Assembly (NCBI GenBank): GCA_014879535.1
Contig: JACSRX010000042.1
Span: 39,034 to 103,033, forward strand
Direction: 5' to 3'
Length of the DNA stretch: 64,000 nucleotides
Origin: Chthoniobacterales bacterium
GTDB lineage: Bacteria > Verrucomicrobiota > Verrucomicrobiia > Chthoniobacterales > JACTMZ01
Shown here: piece by piece, positions 36,768 through 45,051 of the stretch
Numbering within the stretch: position 1 is the stretch's first letter
Layout of the letters: each line of letters starts with the position of its first letter
Notes under the pieces: generated by a model
The model's database searches: none
Told to the model about the DNA's origin: nothing
What the model saw: the letters and a program-made list of their open reading frames with translations, nothing else
Position numbers and translations under genes: made by a program

Positions 36768-37570
36768 TGAGCCAGGATCCCAACAAGACGCAGCCCGAGG
36801 CGCCCGACACTTTCCAGATGGACATGGAGAGGGACGACATCAACGTGCGCGACGTGCACGGGGCGATCCTGCGGGAGAAGGACGACCCGCGCGACGGCTA
36901 CGAGCCGATTCCGCTGTGGATGGTCTCGATTTTCATGGCCCTCGTGTTCTGGGGCGGTGCGTATCTCGCGTTCTTCAGCGGCGGGTTCCAGGCCGATGTC
37001 TTCGATCCTTCGCAGGTCGCCTGGGGTGCCGGCGCGGGCGGAGCCGAAAAGGCGGCGCCCGATCCCATGGTGGTGGGCAAGAAACTTTTCACCGCGAACT
37101 GCGTGGCATGCCACCAGGCCACCGGTCAGGGCGTGGCGGGGCAGTTTCCGCCGCTCGCCGGCAGCGAGTGGGTGGTCGGCAGCGACTGGCACGGCGACAA
37201 CCATCTCGTGAAACTCGTCCTCCACGGACTGCAGGGGCCGGTGCAGGTCGAGGGAACCACCTACAACGGTGCGATGCCCCCGTGGAAGCAGCTCAAGGAC
37301 GAGCAGATCGCCATGATCCTGACCTACATCCGCAACGAATGGGGCAACAGCGCGCCGCCGATCACCGCGGAGCAGGTTGCCAAGATCCGCGAGGAAACCG
37401 CGTCGCAGACCGAACCCTTCACCCAGGCGCAGCTCAAGGCCATTCCGGCGGTCCACTTCGGCGGGTCCGCGGAGTCCGCACCGCCGGCAGACGGCACGGA
37501 TGCACCGCCTGAGGGCGGCGAGCCGCCCGCGGACGCACCGGCGGCCACCGGGACACCGACCGGAGTATGA
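36764..37570 (+). CDS. ccoP: CcoP-like monohaem cytochrome c subunit
   Basis: 268 residues from ATG 36764 (overlapping the ccoO stop). An N-terminal soluble part with DGYEPIPLWMVSIFMALVFWGGAYLA (one transmembrane helix) is followed by one cytochrome c domain with CVACHQATGQG and the axial Met region YNGAMPPWKQL. Classical CcoP has two CxxCH motifs; here only one is present. The C-terminal 60 residues are Pro/Ala/Gly-rich. Because a single haem is left, this is CcoP-like rather than a full homologue. Confidence 0.78.
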   Translation: MMSQDPNKTQPEAPDTFQMDMERDDINVRDVHGAILREKDDPRDGYEPIPLWMVSIFMALVFWGGAYLAFFSGGFQADVFDPSQVAWGAGAGGAEKAAPDPMVVGKKLFTANCVACHQATGQGVAGQFPPLAGSEWVVGSDWHGDNHLVKLVLHGLQGPVQVEGTTYNGAMPPWKQLKDEQIAMILTYIRNEWGNSAPPITAEQVAKIREETASQTEPFTQAQLKAIPAVHFGGSAESAPPADGTDAPPEGGEPPADAPAATGTPTGV

Positions 37571-38469
37571 CGATGAAGAACCTTTTCCCCAAGATGCTCG
37601 GCTGGGCCGCGGTGATCCTCCTGATCGCCGTATTCGACGTTTCCGCCGAGGTGCGCACGTCGAACCTTTACTGGGCACCGGAGGTGGCGACCGTCGGCGG
37701 CAAGCGGGTGGACGCGCTCTTGAATTTCATCTTCTATCTCACCGCGGCGGTCTTCGTGCTGACGCAGGTGGTTTACATCTACTACCTGGTCAAATACCGC
37801 AAGCGCCCCGGATCGAAGGCGCATTACAGCCACGGCAACAACAAGCTCGAGATCATCTGGACGGCGATCCCGACGGCCATTTTCCTCGGCTTGGTGATCT
37901 ACAGCAACCGTCTCTGGAGCGAACTCCACAGCACGCCGCCGGATGACGCGGTGAAGGTGGACATCGTCAGCTACCAGTTCGGCTGGGACATGCGCTATCC
38001 GGGGGCGGATGGCCGTCTGGGCAAGGTGGACGTGCACAGCTACTCGGTGGACAACAAATTCGGCCTCGTGGCGGATGATCCGGCCGGGGACGACGATTTC
38101 GCGAGCACCGAGCTGGTGATCCCGGTGGGCAAGCCGGTGCACATCTACCTGCATTCGCGCGACGTGATCCACTCGTTCTACGTGCCGGCGTTCCGCCTTT
38201 ACCAGGCGGCGGTGCCGGGGCGCACCATCGCCTGGGTGTGGTTCCAGACGACAAGGACGGGGAATTTCGAGCTGGCCTGCAGCCAGATCTGCGGCTCGGG
38301 CCACTACAACATGAAGGCGCCGATCCGCGTGGTCACGCAGGAGGAGTTCGACAAATGGCAGGCCGGCAAGATCGAGGCCCATGCGGAGGCGGCGAAGGCC
38401 ACCTCGGCCGCCCGCGTCCTGCGCAACGCCACCGCGTCGGGCCGCCAACCCACGGAGCAAAACCTATGA
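37567..38469 (+). CDS. ctaC: Cytochrome c oxidase subunit II (CuA)
   Basis: 300 residues. A signal-like N-terminus and two transmembrane helices precede the periplasmic cupredoxin domain. CuA ligands are intact: His in DVIHSFYVPAF, and CSQICGSGHYNM (two Cys, His, Met). No cytochrome c domain is fused, so this is aa3-type rather than caa3-type. The start overlaps the ccoP-like stop and the end overlaps subunit I (ATGA). It accepts electrons from a cytochrome c, possibly ActE or the CcoP-like subunit. Confidence 0.95.
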   Translation: MTMKNLFPKMLGWAAVILLIAVFDVSAEVRTSNLYWAPEVATVGGKRVDALLNFIFYLTAAVFVLTQVVYIYYLVKYRKRPGSKAHYSHGNNKLEIIWTAIPTAIFLGLVIYSNRLWSELHSTPPDDAVKVDIVSYQFGWDMRYPGADGRLGKVDVHSYSVDNKFGLVADDPAGDDDFASTELVIPVGKPVHIYLHSRDVIHSFYVPAFRLYQAAVPGRTIAWVWFQTTRTGNFELACSQICGSGHYNMKAPIRVVTQEEFDKWQAGKIEAHAEAAKATSAARVLRNATASGRQPTEQNL

Positions 38470-40250
38470 GCAGCAGCGCAACCGTGTTCGTCCCCGGCGA
38501 CGCCCCGGCCCACGGGCACGAAGGACACCACGGGCACCACCCGCACCAAGGGTTCTTTTTCACCTACATCTGGTCCACCGACCACAAGATGATCGGTCTG
38601 CAATACCTGTGGACCAGCTTCGTCTTCCTGCTGCTTGGCGGCCTGCTGGCGATGGGCATCCGCTTCCAGCTTGCCTACCCCGGGGCGACCGTGCCGCTGA
38701 TCGGGGCGCTGCTCCCGTCCACCGTGGCGGCGGACGGGGTGATCCTTCCCGGCGGCTACAACATGCTTTTCACCATGCACGCGACGGTCATGGTGTTCCT
38801 CGTGGTCATGCCGCTTCTCATCGGCGGCTTCGGCAACTACCTGATCCCGCTCAAGATCGGCGCGGGTGACATGGCGTTCCCGACGCTCAACGCGATGAGT
38901 TACTGGCTCTACGTGCTCTCGGGAATCATCATCCTCGCCAGTTTCTTCGTGGACGGCGGTGCGGCTTCGTCCGGCTGGACGGCCTACGCGCCGCTGAGCT
39001 CCACGGCCGCCTACAACAACAACACGCAGATCGGGCAGAGCCTCTGGTGCGTCGGGCTCTTCGTGAACGGCCTGTCATCGATCGCGGGCGCGACGAACTA
39101 CATCACGACGATCATCAACATGCGCGCGCCGGGCATGACGATGTTCCGGCTTCCGCTTTCCGTGTGGGCGTTGTTCATCACGGCATGGCTGCTCATCCTC
39201 GCGGTGCCGGTGTTGTCGGCGGCGGCGGCGATGCTGTTCACCGACCTGAATTTCCACACGACCTTCTTCGCCGCGCTGGGCGGACAGCCGCTGCTGTGGC
39301 AGCACCTGTTCTGGTTCTTCGGCCACCCGGAGGTTTACATCATGATCCTGCCGGCCATGGGGCTGGTCTCCGAGATCCTGCCGGTCTTCGCGCGCAAGCC
39401 GATCTTCGGCTACAAGGCGATGGTCTGGGCGATGGTGGCCATCGGCTTCCTCGGGTTCATCGTGTGGGGTCACCACATGTTCGTCAGCGGCATGAACCTG
39501 ACCCTCGGGGCGGCGTTCTCCGTCTCGACCATGATCATCGCGGTCCCGTCGGCCATCAAGACATTCAACTGGATGGGCACGGTGTGGCGCGGGTCGATCA
39601 CGTTCACCACGCCGATGCTGTTCGCGCTCGGGTTCGTGTCGATGTTCGTCATCGGCGGGTTGAGCGGGATCTTCATGGCCGCCACGCCGGTGGATCTGTT
39701 CGTGCACAACTCGTATTTCATCGTCGCGCACATCCACTACGTGCTGTTCGGCGGGAGCCTGTTCGGGGCGTTTGCCGCGATCTACTTCTGGTATCCGAAG
39801 ATGTTCGGCCGGATGATGAACGAGACGTGGGGCAAGATCCATTTCTTCGCCACGTTCATCTTCTTCAACCTGACCTTTTTCCCGATGCACAACCTCGGGT
39901 TGGGCGGGATGATGCGGCGCATCGCCGATCCCACGGTTTACGAGCATCTGCGTGCGCTGCAGCCGATGAACGTGTTTGTGAGCTGGGCGGCTTTCGGCAT
40001 GGGCCTCGCAACCTTCATTTTCCTCTGGAACTTCATCTGGAGCCTGCGGCACGGCAAACCGGCCGGGAAGAATCCCTGGGATTCCACCACGCTGGAATGG
40101 ACGGTTCCTTCGCCCCCGGGCCACGGCAATTTCGACCGGACGCCGAATGTCTTCAACGGTCCCTACGAATACAGCGTGCCGGGCATGGAGAAGGATTTCC
40201 TCCCGCAGGACGAAAAGGCCCCGGAAGGGGCCCGGCTGGAGGTCCACTGA
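38466..40250 (+). CDS. ctaD: Cytochrome c oxidase subunit I (aa3-type)
   Basis: 594 residues from ATG 38466. Twelve transmembrane helices, a His-rich N-terminal tail (APAHGHEGHHGHHPHQG). Motifs include MLFTMHATVMVF for haem a, WFFGHPEVYIMILPAMG with the Glu of the D-channel end (family A1), WGHHMFVSG for CuB, and VAHIHYVLFGG for the haem a3 pair. It reduces oxygen and pumps protons. The first frame ATG before 38466 is a shadow extension. It is followed by a 22-bp gap before ctaA. Confidence 0.96.
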   Translation: MSSSATVFVPGDAPAHGHEGHHGHHPHQGFFFTYIWSTDHKMIGLQYLWTSFVFLLLGGLLAMGIRFQLAYPGATVPLIGALLPSTVAADGVILPGGYNMLFTMHATVMVFLVVMPLLIGGFGNYLIPLKIGAGDMAFPTLNAMSYWLYVLSGIIILASFFVDGGAASSGWTAYAPLSSTAAYNNNTQIGQSLWCVGLFVNGLSSIAGATNYITTIINMRAPGMTMFRLPLSVWALFITAWLLILAVPVLSAAAAMLFTDLNFHTTFFAALGGQPLLWQHLFWFFGHPEVYIMILPAMGLVSEILPVFARKPIFGYKAMVWAMVAIGFLGFIVWGHHMFVSGMNLTLGAAFSVSTMIIAVPSAIKTFNWMGTVWRGSITFTTPMLFALGFVSMFVIGGLSGIFMAATPVDLFVHNSYFIVAHIHYVLFGGSLFGAFAAIYFWYPKMFGRMMNETWGKIHFFATFIFFNLTFFPMHNLGLGGMMRRIADPTVYEHLRALQPMNVFVSWAAFGMGLATFIFLWNFIWSLRHGKPAGKNPWDSTTLEWTVPSPPGHGNFDRTPNVFNGPYEYSVPGMEKDFLPQDEKAPEGARLEVH

Positions 40251-40272
40251 CGCGCGGCGCGCGGTGGCGCGG

Positions 40273-41310
40273 ATGATGATGACAGGGAAGGCATCCTACG
40301 GCACGGGGCGGGCGTTGGTGTTCGGCTTCGCCGTGCTGACCGCGCTGGCGGCGTTTTTCCTTCTGCTCAGCGGGGGGCTGGTGACGTCGAAGGGGGTCGG
40401 CATGACGGTTCCGGACTGGCCGACGACCTACGGATACAACATGTTCCTTTTCCCTATCTCGCGCTGGACGGGCGGGATTTTCTACGAGCATGCGCACCGG
40501 TTGATCGCGTCCGGCGTGGGCTTGCTCACGGTGATCCTCGCGGTGGTGCTGTGGTTCGGCGAGCCGCGCCGCTGGGTGCGCGTCCTCGGGTATGCCGCCG
40601 TGGGCGCGGTCATCGTGCAGGGCGTGCTCGGCGGATTGCGCGTGACCATGATCAGGGACGAGATCGGGATTTTCCACGGGATGCTGGCGCAGGCCTACAT
40701 CGGGCTGCTGGTGGTGATCGCCGTGGCCACGAGCCGGGCCTTCGCCACGGGCGGGGCGCGGTGGCGCTGGCATGCGCCGGGGCTGCTGCGCTGGGCGGTT
40801 GTGCTGACCGTGCTGGTCTATGTGCAGCTGGCGGTGGCGGCGACGATGAGGCATGAGCATGCCGGGCTCGCCATCACGGATTTCCCGCTGGCTTACGGCC
40901 GGGTGTGGCCCGTCTTGAACGGAACGGAGCTTGCGGCGATCAACGCGGGGCGGATTGCGGGGGGCGAGGTGCCGACCACCCCCGGACAGATCCACCTGCA
41001 GATGGTGCACCGCGTGCTGGCCGTGGTGCTCTTCGCCGGGTTCGTGGCCTACCTTTGGAGGGCGCGGCACGCCGCGATGGGGGTGCGGATGGCTTCGCGC
41101 TGGTGGCTGCTGCTGCTCTGCGCGCAGATCGGGCTCGGAGCATGGACGGTATGGTCCAACAAGGCGGCCGATGTGACGACGGCGCATGTGGCCGTCGGCG
41201 CGATGATCTTGTTTCTGGGTGTCGCCCAGTGTTTCCTGCTTGCGGCGTTCTCCCCGCGTGCCGCCGAACTGCGGCGCGAAAGCGCGCTTGTCCCCGAAAT
41301 GGTCCCATGA
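40273..41310 (+). CDS. ctaA: Haem A synthase (COX15/CtaA)
   Basis: 345 residues from ATG 40273 (MMMTGKASYGTGR). Eight transmembrane helices with the COX15 signatures GGLVTSKGVGMTVPDWP, FYEHAHRLIASGVG, EIGIFHGMLAQAYIG and the C-terminal QIHLQMVHRVLAVVLF with the second His pair AAHV-type ligands. It oxidises haem O to haem A for the ctaD product. It overlaps ctaB by ATGA. Confidence 0.92.
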   Translation: MMMTGKASYGTGRALVFGFAVLTALAAFFLLLSGGLVTSKGVGMTVPDWPTTYGYNMFLFPISRWTGGIFYEHAHRLIASGVGLLTVILAVVLWFGEPRRWVRVLGYAAVGAVIVQGVLGGLRVTMIRDEIGIFHGMLAQAYIGLLVVIAVATSRAFATGGARWRWHAPGLLRWAVVLTVLVYVQLAVAATMRHEHAGLAITDFPLAYGRVWPVLNGTELAAINAGRIAGGEVPTTPGQIHLQMVHRVLAVVLFAGFVAYLWRARHAAMGVRMASRWWLLLLCAQIGLGAWTVWSNKAADVTTAHVAVGAMILFLGVAQCFLLAAFSPRAAELRRESALVPEMVP

Positions 41311-42194
41311 AAACCATCGCCCAGACACATCCGCGTCCCGCCTCGGCGGCGGCGGATTTCGCCGAATTGGTGAAGGCCCGGTTGAGCTTTCTCACCGTGG
41401 CGACCGCCATGGCAGGGTTCGCCTTGGGGATCGACGGTCCCTGGGATTGGTTGCTGCTTGCGGCCACGCTCGGCGGCACGGCGCTCAGCGCCGGGGGCGC
41501 GGCGGCGCTCAACCAATGGTGGGAGCGCGACCACGACGCGCTCATGAAGCGCACGGCGGGAAGGCCGCTGCCGGCCGGCCGCGTGACGGCGCACGATGCG
41601 CTGGTGACCGGTCTGGTGTTCTCGTTCGCCGGCGTGGCGATCCTCGCCCTTTTCGCCAACATCCTTGCCGCCGGGCTGGCGGCCGCGACCGTCGCGTTCT
41701 ACATCCTGGTTTACACGCCGCTGAAGCGGGTGACCTCGCTGAACACCATCGTCGGCGCCGTGCCGGGGGCGTTGCCGCCGCTGATCGGCTGGACGGCGGC
41801 ACGCGGGTCGGTCAATGCCGAGGGGCTCACGCTTTTCGCGATCCTGTTCCTCTGGCAGATGCCGCATTTCCTGGCGATTGCGTGGTTGTATCGTGAGGAC
41901 TACGCACGTGCCGGGTTCCGCATGCTTTCCGAGGGGGACGACCGCGGATTGATGACAGGGCGGCAAGCGGTGCTCTACGCGCTGGCGCTGCTGGTGGTGA
42001 GCCTGCTGCCCTCGGTGTTCTTCGGTTACTCCGCGGTGTATTTTTACGGGGCGCTCGCGCTTGGTGCGGGGTTCACGGCGATGGCCGGGAACTTCGCCTG
42101 CAGCGGCGGTTCCGTTCCGGCCGCCCGGCGGCTTTTCCTGGCTTCCATCGTTTACCTGCCCCTGCTGCTCGGCCTGATGGTTCTGGCGCGATGA
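41307..42194 (+). CDS. ctaB: Protohaem IX farnesyltransferase (haem O synthase)
   Basis: 295 residues, UbiA superfamily, inner membrane. The prenyl diphosphate/Mg motif NQWWERDHDALMKRT and YTPLKRVTSLNTIVGAVPGALPP are typical, as is LFLWQMPHFLAIAWLYREDYARAGFRML. It makes haem O for ctaA. The start at 41307 lies in the ctaA stop; the frame extension to 40905 is rejected. Confidence 0.95.
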   Translation: MKTIAQTHPRPASAAADFAELVKARLSFLTVATAMAGFALGIDGPWDWLLLAATLGGTALSAGGAAALNQWWERDHDALMKRTAGRPLPAGRVTAHDALVTGLVFSFAGVAILALFANILAAGLAAATVAFYILVYTPLKRVTSLNTIVGAVPGALPPLIGWTAARGSVNAEGLTLFAILFLWQMPHFLAIAWLYREDYARAGFRMLSEGDDRGLMTGRQAVLYALALLVVSLLPSVFFGYSAVYFYGALALGAGFTAMAGNFACSGGSVPAARRLFLASIVYLPLLLGLMVLAR

Positions 42195-42311
42195 ATGAAA
42201 GCCCCCGACGCCAGCACACGACGTGCCAACCGCCTGCTTCTGGCGGCGCTGGCCGTTTTCGCCATCCTGCTCTGTGCGGCGGTGGTCCTGTGGAAGGCCT
42301 TTTCGACGTGA
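42195..42311 (+). CDS. 38-residue single-span membrane peptide in the oxidase operon
   Basis: Begins with ATG immediately after the ctaB stop. The peptide has a basic head (MKAPDASTRRANR), one transmembrane helix (LLLAALAVFAILLCAAVVLW) and a short end KAFST. It is too short for ordinary gene callers. Its position suggests a small oxidase subunit or assembly factor analogous to other micro-subunits; the sequence itself is not recognised. Confidence 0.6.
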   Translation: MKAPDASTRRANRLLLAALAVFAILLCAAVVLWKAFST

Positions 42312-42349
42312 TTGATGCAAAACTCCGGATATAAAGAGCCCCGATTCCC

Positions 42350-42946
42350 ATGAGCACCGCCGCCCTGACTTCCCACGATGCAACGTCCGCCCATGCCTCG
42401 CAGCGCACGGCGGTGTTCGGCATGACGATTTTCCTCGCCTCCGAGGCGATGCTGTTCGCCGGCCTGATCGCCGGCTACCTGGTGCTGCGCCTGAGTTCGC
42501 CGGCATGGCCGCCGTCTCCGGATCTGCCGCATCTTCCGATCTTCCTGACCGGCATCAACACGGTGTTCCTCATTTCCAGCAGCTTGACCTACCACGCGGC
42601 CGAAGTGGCGGTGAAAAAGGGAAGAGGCGGGTTGATTTGGCTGCTGATCACGGTGCTGCTCGGTTCCCTCTTCCTCGGCATCCAAGCCTACGAGTGGACG
42701 CACCTCTACCACGAGGGTCTCTGGTTCAACAAGGGCGGGGCCTACGGCTCGACGTTTTTCGTGCTGACCGGATTCCACGGGCTTCACGTGTTTCTCGGCG
42801 TGATGATGATCCTCTTCGCGTTCCTTCGGCAGCTTGGCGGGGCCTACACGGCGGAGAGCCACACGTATCTCGTCCTTGCCGGCATGTATTGGCACTTCGT
42901 GGACGTGGTCTGGCTGTTCCTCTACACCGTGCTGTATCTCATCTGA
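42350..42946 (+). CDS. ctaE: Cytochrome c oxidase subunit III
   Basis: 198 residues with five transmembrane helices, CyoC/CtaE type. Family features are TIFLASEAMLFAGLIAGYLV, LGSLFLGIQAYEW and TGFHGLHVFLGVMMI with the conserved GxHGLHV, and YWHFVDVVWLFLYTVLYL at the C-terminus. It stabilises the aa3 oxidase. A 38-bp gap with a weak AAAGAG separates it from the peptide upstream. Confidence 0.95.
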   Translation: MSTAALTSHDATSAHASQRTAVFGMTIFLASEAMLFAGLIAGYLVLRLSSPAWPPSPDLPHLPIFLTGINTVFLISSSLTYHAAEVAVKKGRGGLIWLLITVLLGSLFLGIQAYEWTHLYHEGLWFNKGGAYGSTFFVLTGFHGLHVFLGVMMILFAFLRQLGGAYTAESHTYLVLAGMYWHFVDVVWLFLYTVLYLI

Positions 42947-42958
42947 CCGGGCGGCATC

Positions 42959-43618
42959 ATGACGCAGGCCGAAAGTGCGGCGGCCGCGAGGATGCGGCAG
43001 CTTGGATGGGCGGGGGCCTTCCTCGTCTTCGTGCTGGCGGTGACGATGGGATATTCGTTCTGGCGTGGGGCCGAGCAACGCGGGGTGACGCCGATGCCGG
43101 TGCTGCATGCCGTGCCGGATTTCACCCTGACCGACCAGACGGGTGCGACGGTCACCCGGGACAGCCTGCGCGGTCATGTCTGGGTGACGGATTTCTTCTT
43201 CACGCGGTGCAAGGGGCCGTGTCCCCTGATGACTGCGCGGATGGCGGAGCTGCAGAAGGCTCTGGTCAAGGCGCCCGAGGTGAAGCTTGTCTCCGTGACG
43301 GTCGATCCCGGGCACGACACACCCGAGGTGCTCCGCGAATACGGCGCGGAGTTCCAAGCCGATCCCGGGCGATGGAAGCTCCTCACCGGCGATCCGGAGG
43401 CGGTGCGCCAGTTGGTGACGGAGGGGTTTCTGCAGCCGCTCGGCGAGGATGATTCCGGGGAACTGCTGCACGGCACGATGTTCATGCTGGTGGACGGGAA
43501 CGGCATGGTCCGGGCGATTTATTCGCTGGATGACCCGGAATTGATCCCGAAAATCCTGATGGGAACGGGCAATTTGATGCGCGAGCAGGGGCTGCCTCCC
43601 GAGGGGGAGGCCTCCTGA
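42959..43618 (+). CDS. SCO1/SenC copper-delivery protein
   Basis: 219 residues. A transmembrane anchor (GAFLVFVLAVTMGYSFW) is followed by a thioredoxin-like domain with the copper motif TRCKGPCPLM (CxxxC) and the distal His in LLHGTMFMLVD. VKLVSVTVDPGHDTPEVLREYG is a strong SCO signature. It loads CuA of subunit II. It lies between subunit III and the small membrane protein. Confidence 0.95.
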   Translation: MTQAESAAAARMRQLGWAGAFLVFVLAVTMGYSFWRGAEQRGVTPMPVLHAVPDFTLTDQTGATVTRDSLRGHVWVTDFFFTRCKGPCPLMTARMAELQKALVKAPEVKLVSVTVDPGHDTPEVLREYGAEFQADPGRWKLLTGDPEAVRQLVTEGFLQPLGEDDSGELLHGTMFMLVDGNGMVRAIYSLDDPELIPKILMGTGNLMREQGLPPEGEAS

Positions 43619-43648
43619 GCCGGCTTGCCGTGTGGAGCGAACGGGGCT

Positions 43649-43903
43649 ATGGATCAGGGAGCAATGAGACGCGTGTTGGCAGCGATGGCGGTGTTGTTCT
43701 GGACGGCGGGACCGATCCTCGCCTGCGCGGGATGCCGTGAGCCGGGCGAGGATGTCGAGTCCGCGACCGTGATGGCGGGGGTGGCGTATTCGTGGACCGT
43801 CCTCTTCATGCTGGCCGTGGTTTTCTCGCTGTGCGGGGGACTCGGCACCTACATGTGGAAGACGATCAAGGCGGTGGATTCCCGCCACGGCAGCGGCGAA
43901 TGA
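43649..43903 (+). CDS. Small membrane protein of the oxidase operon
   Basis: 84 residues from ATG 43649; ATG 43664 (MRRVLAAM) is an alternative. A signal-like hydrophobic N-terminus with Cys residues (ILACAGCREPGE) is followed by one transmembrane helix (YSWTVLFMLAVVFSLCGGLGTYMW). The Cys-x2-Cys could bind copper, which would fit the SCO neighbour, but this is speculative. It overlaps the DUF420 gene by ATGA. Confidence 0.65.
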   Translation: MDQGAMRRVLAAMAVLFWTAGPILACAGCREPGEDVESATVMAGVAYSWTVLFMLAVVFSLCGGLGTYMWKTIKAVDSRHGSGE

Positions 43904-44337
43904 GCGTCTCCGACCTTCCCGCGGTCAACGCCACGCTGAATTCGATCTGCACGGTCCTGCTGGTTGCGGGGTGGTGGTTCATCAGGCATGAGCGCAAGGC
44001 GCAGCACATCCTCTGCATGGCATCTGCGCTGATTGTGTCGGCGGCGTTTCTGACCTGCTATCTCGTTTACCACTACCACGCCGGCTCGGTGAAATTCACA
44101 TCGCAGGGGATCGAGCGGCCGATTTATTTCTTCATCCTGATCACCCATGTGATCCTCGCCGCAGCGATCGTTCCGCTCATCGTGCTCACCGTGGTGCCGG
44201 CGCTTAGGGCGCGTTTCGACCGGCACCGGAGATGGGCGCGGTGGACGCTGCCGCTGTGGCTCTACGTCTCCGTGACCGGAGTCCTCGTCTATCTGATGCT
44301 TTACGTCTGGTTCCCGCCGGCGGGGATGGCGGATTAA
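43900..44337 (+). CDS. DUF420 membrane protein
   Basis: 145 residues, four to five transmembrane helices. DUF420/YozB features are DLPAVNATLNSICTVLLVAG, ERKAQHILCMASALIVSAAFL and RPIYFFILITHVILAAAIVP, then RHRRWARWTLPLWLYVSVTGVLVY. The family often accompanies cytochrome oxidase genes. It is the last gene of the operon. Its TAA and the TAA of the opposite-strand kinase gene share the sequence TTAA. Confidence 0.88.
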   Translation: MSVSDLPAVNATLNSICTVLLVAGWWFIRHERKAQHILCMASALIVSAAFLTCYLVYHYHAGSVKFTSQGIERPIYFFILITHVILAAAIVPLIVLTVVPALRARFDRHRRWARWTLPLWLYVSVTGVLVYLMLYVWFPPAGMAD

Positions 44338-45047
44338 TCCGGAAGCGGATCTTCCAGCATGCCGAGTGTTGCGGTGTCGGCGCCGCTGCGCTTCAGGCTT
44401 TCGCGCAGTTTGGCGAGGTCGCGCAGGTAGGTGGCACGGGTGGCCGAGCCGTGGACGCCCTCGCAGTCGATGAGCCAGAGCTTCCATGAACCGTCGTTGC
44501 CCGCGGCCGGGTAAAGATGCTTGGCGGCGATGCCCGCCCAGCCGAGTCCGGCACGGTGGATGGTGCGGACGGTTTCCGCCATGCCGAGGCGGAGATGTTT
44601 CCGGTCATCCGTGCCGAGTTCGTCCCATGCGCCGCCGCGGATCATCTCGTGGATGGATTCGGGGGCGGGGACGGCGCGGATGATGATGGCGGACCGGAAG
44701 TGCAGGCGCCCGGAGCGGAATACAGCCATCGGTTCCGCGGCGTCGAGTCCGGCCGAGCGCAGCAGGCAGAGTCCGTTCCATTCATTTTCCGGGATGCTTC
44801 GGAAGAAGCGTCCGTCGCGCAGTTCGCGCATCGTGGGAAGGAGCCTTTGCCGTCCGTGCTGCAGCTTGACGAAAACCTGAGTGCCGTCCGCAAGCCTGGT
44901 TGCCGTGACATGGCGCCCGGCGTGCCGGGTCTTCTCCGGCATGAAGCGGTCGAAGAGGGTGTCGAGGTTGTCGAGACCGTCGCGGGCCAGCAGGGTGCGG
45001 TCGGATTCGCGGTGGAACCGTGGGGTTCCTGCGGGGGTCCGGGCCAC
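44334..45047 (-). CDS. Lipopolysaccharide kinase (WaaP/InaA)-like protein
   Basis: 237 residues. The nucleotide-binding Lys is in VFVKLQHG (residue 61), the αC-like region is RFFRSIPENEWNGLCLLRSAG, and the metal-binding DFG-like Asp is in WLIDCEG (about 194). The segment that should hold the catalytic HRD reads HRAGLGWAGIAAKHLY; the Asp position is Gly. Such kinases phosphorylate LPS core heptose or other envelope sugars; activity here is doubtful. It is 4 bp downstream of the PfkB kinase gene and probably cotranscribed with it. Confidence 0.75.
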   Translation of the reverse strand: MARTPAGTPRFHRESDRTLLARDGLDNLDTLFDRFMPEKTRHAGRHVTATRLADGTQVFVKLQHGRQRLLPTMRELRDGRFFRSIPENEWNGLCLLRSAGLDAAEPMAVFRSGRLHFRSAIIIRAVPAPESIHEMIRGGAWDELGTDDRKHLRLGMAETVRTIHRAGLGWAGIAAKHLYPAAGNDGSWKLWLIDCEGVHGSATRATYLRDLAKLRESLKRSGADTATLGMLEDPLPD

Positions 45048-45051
45048 CGGA

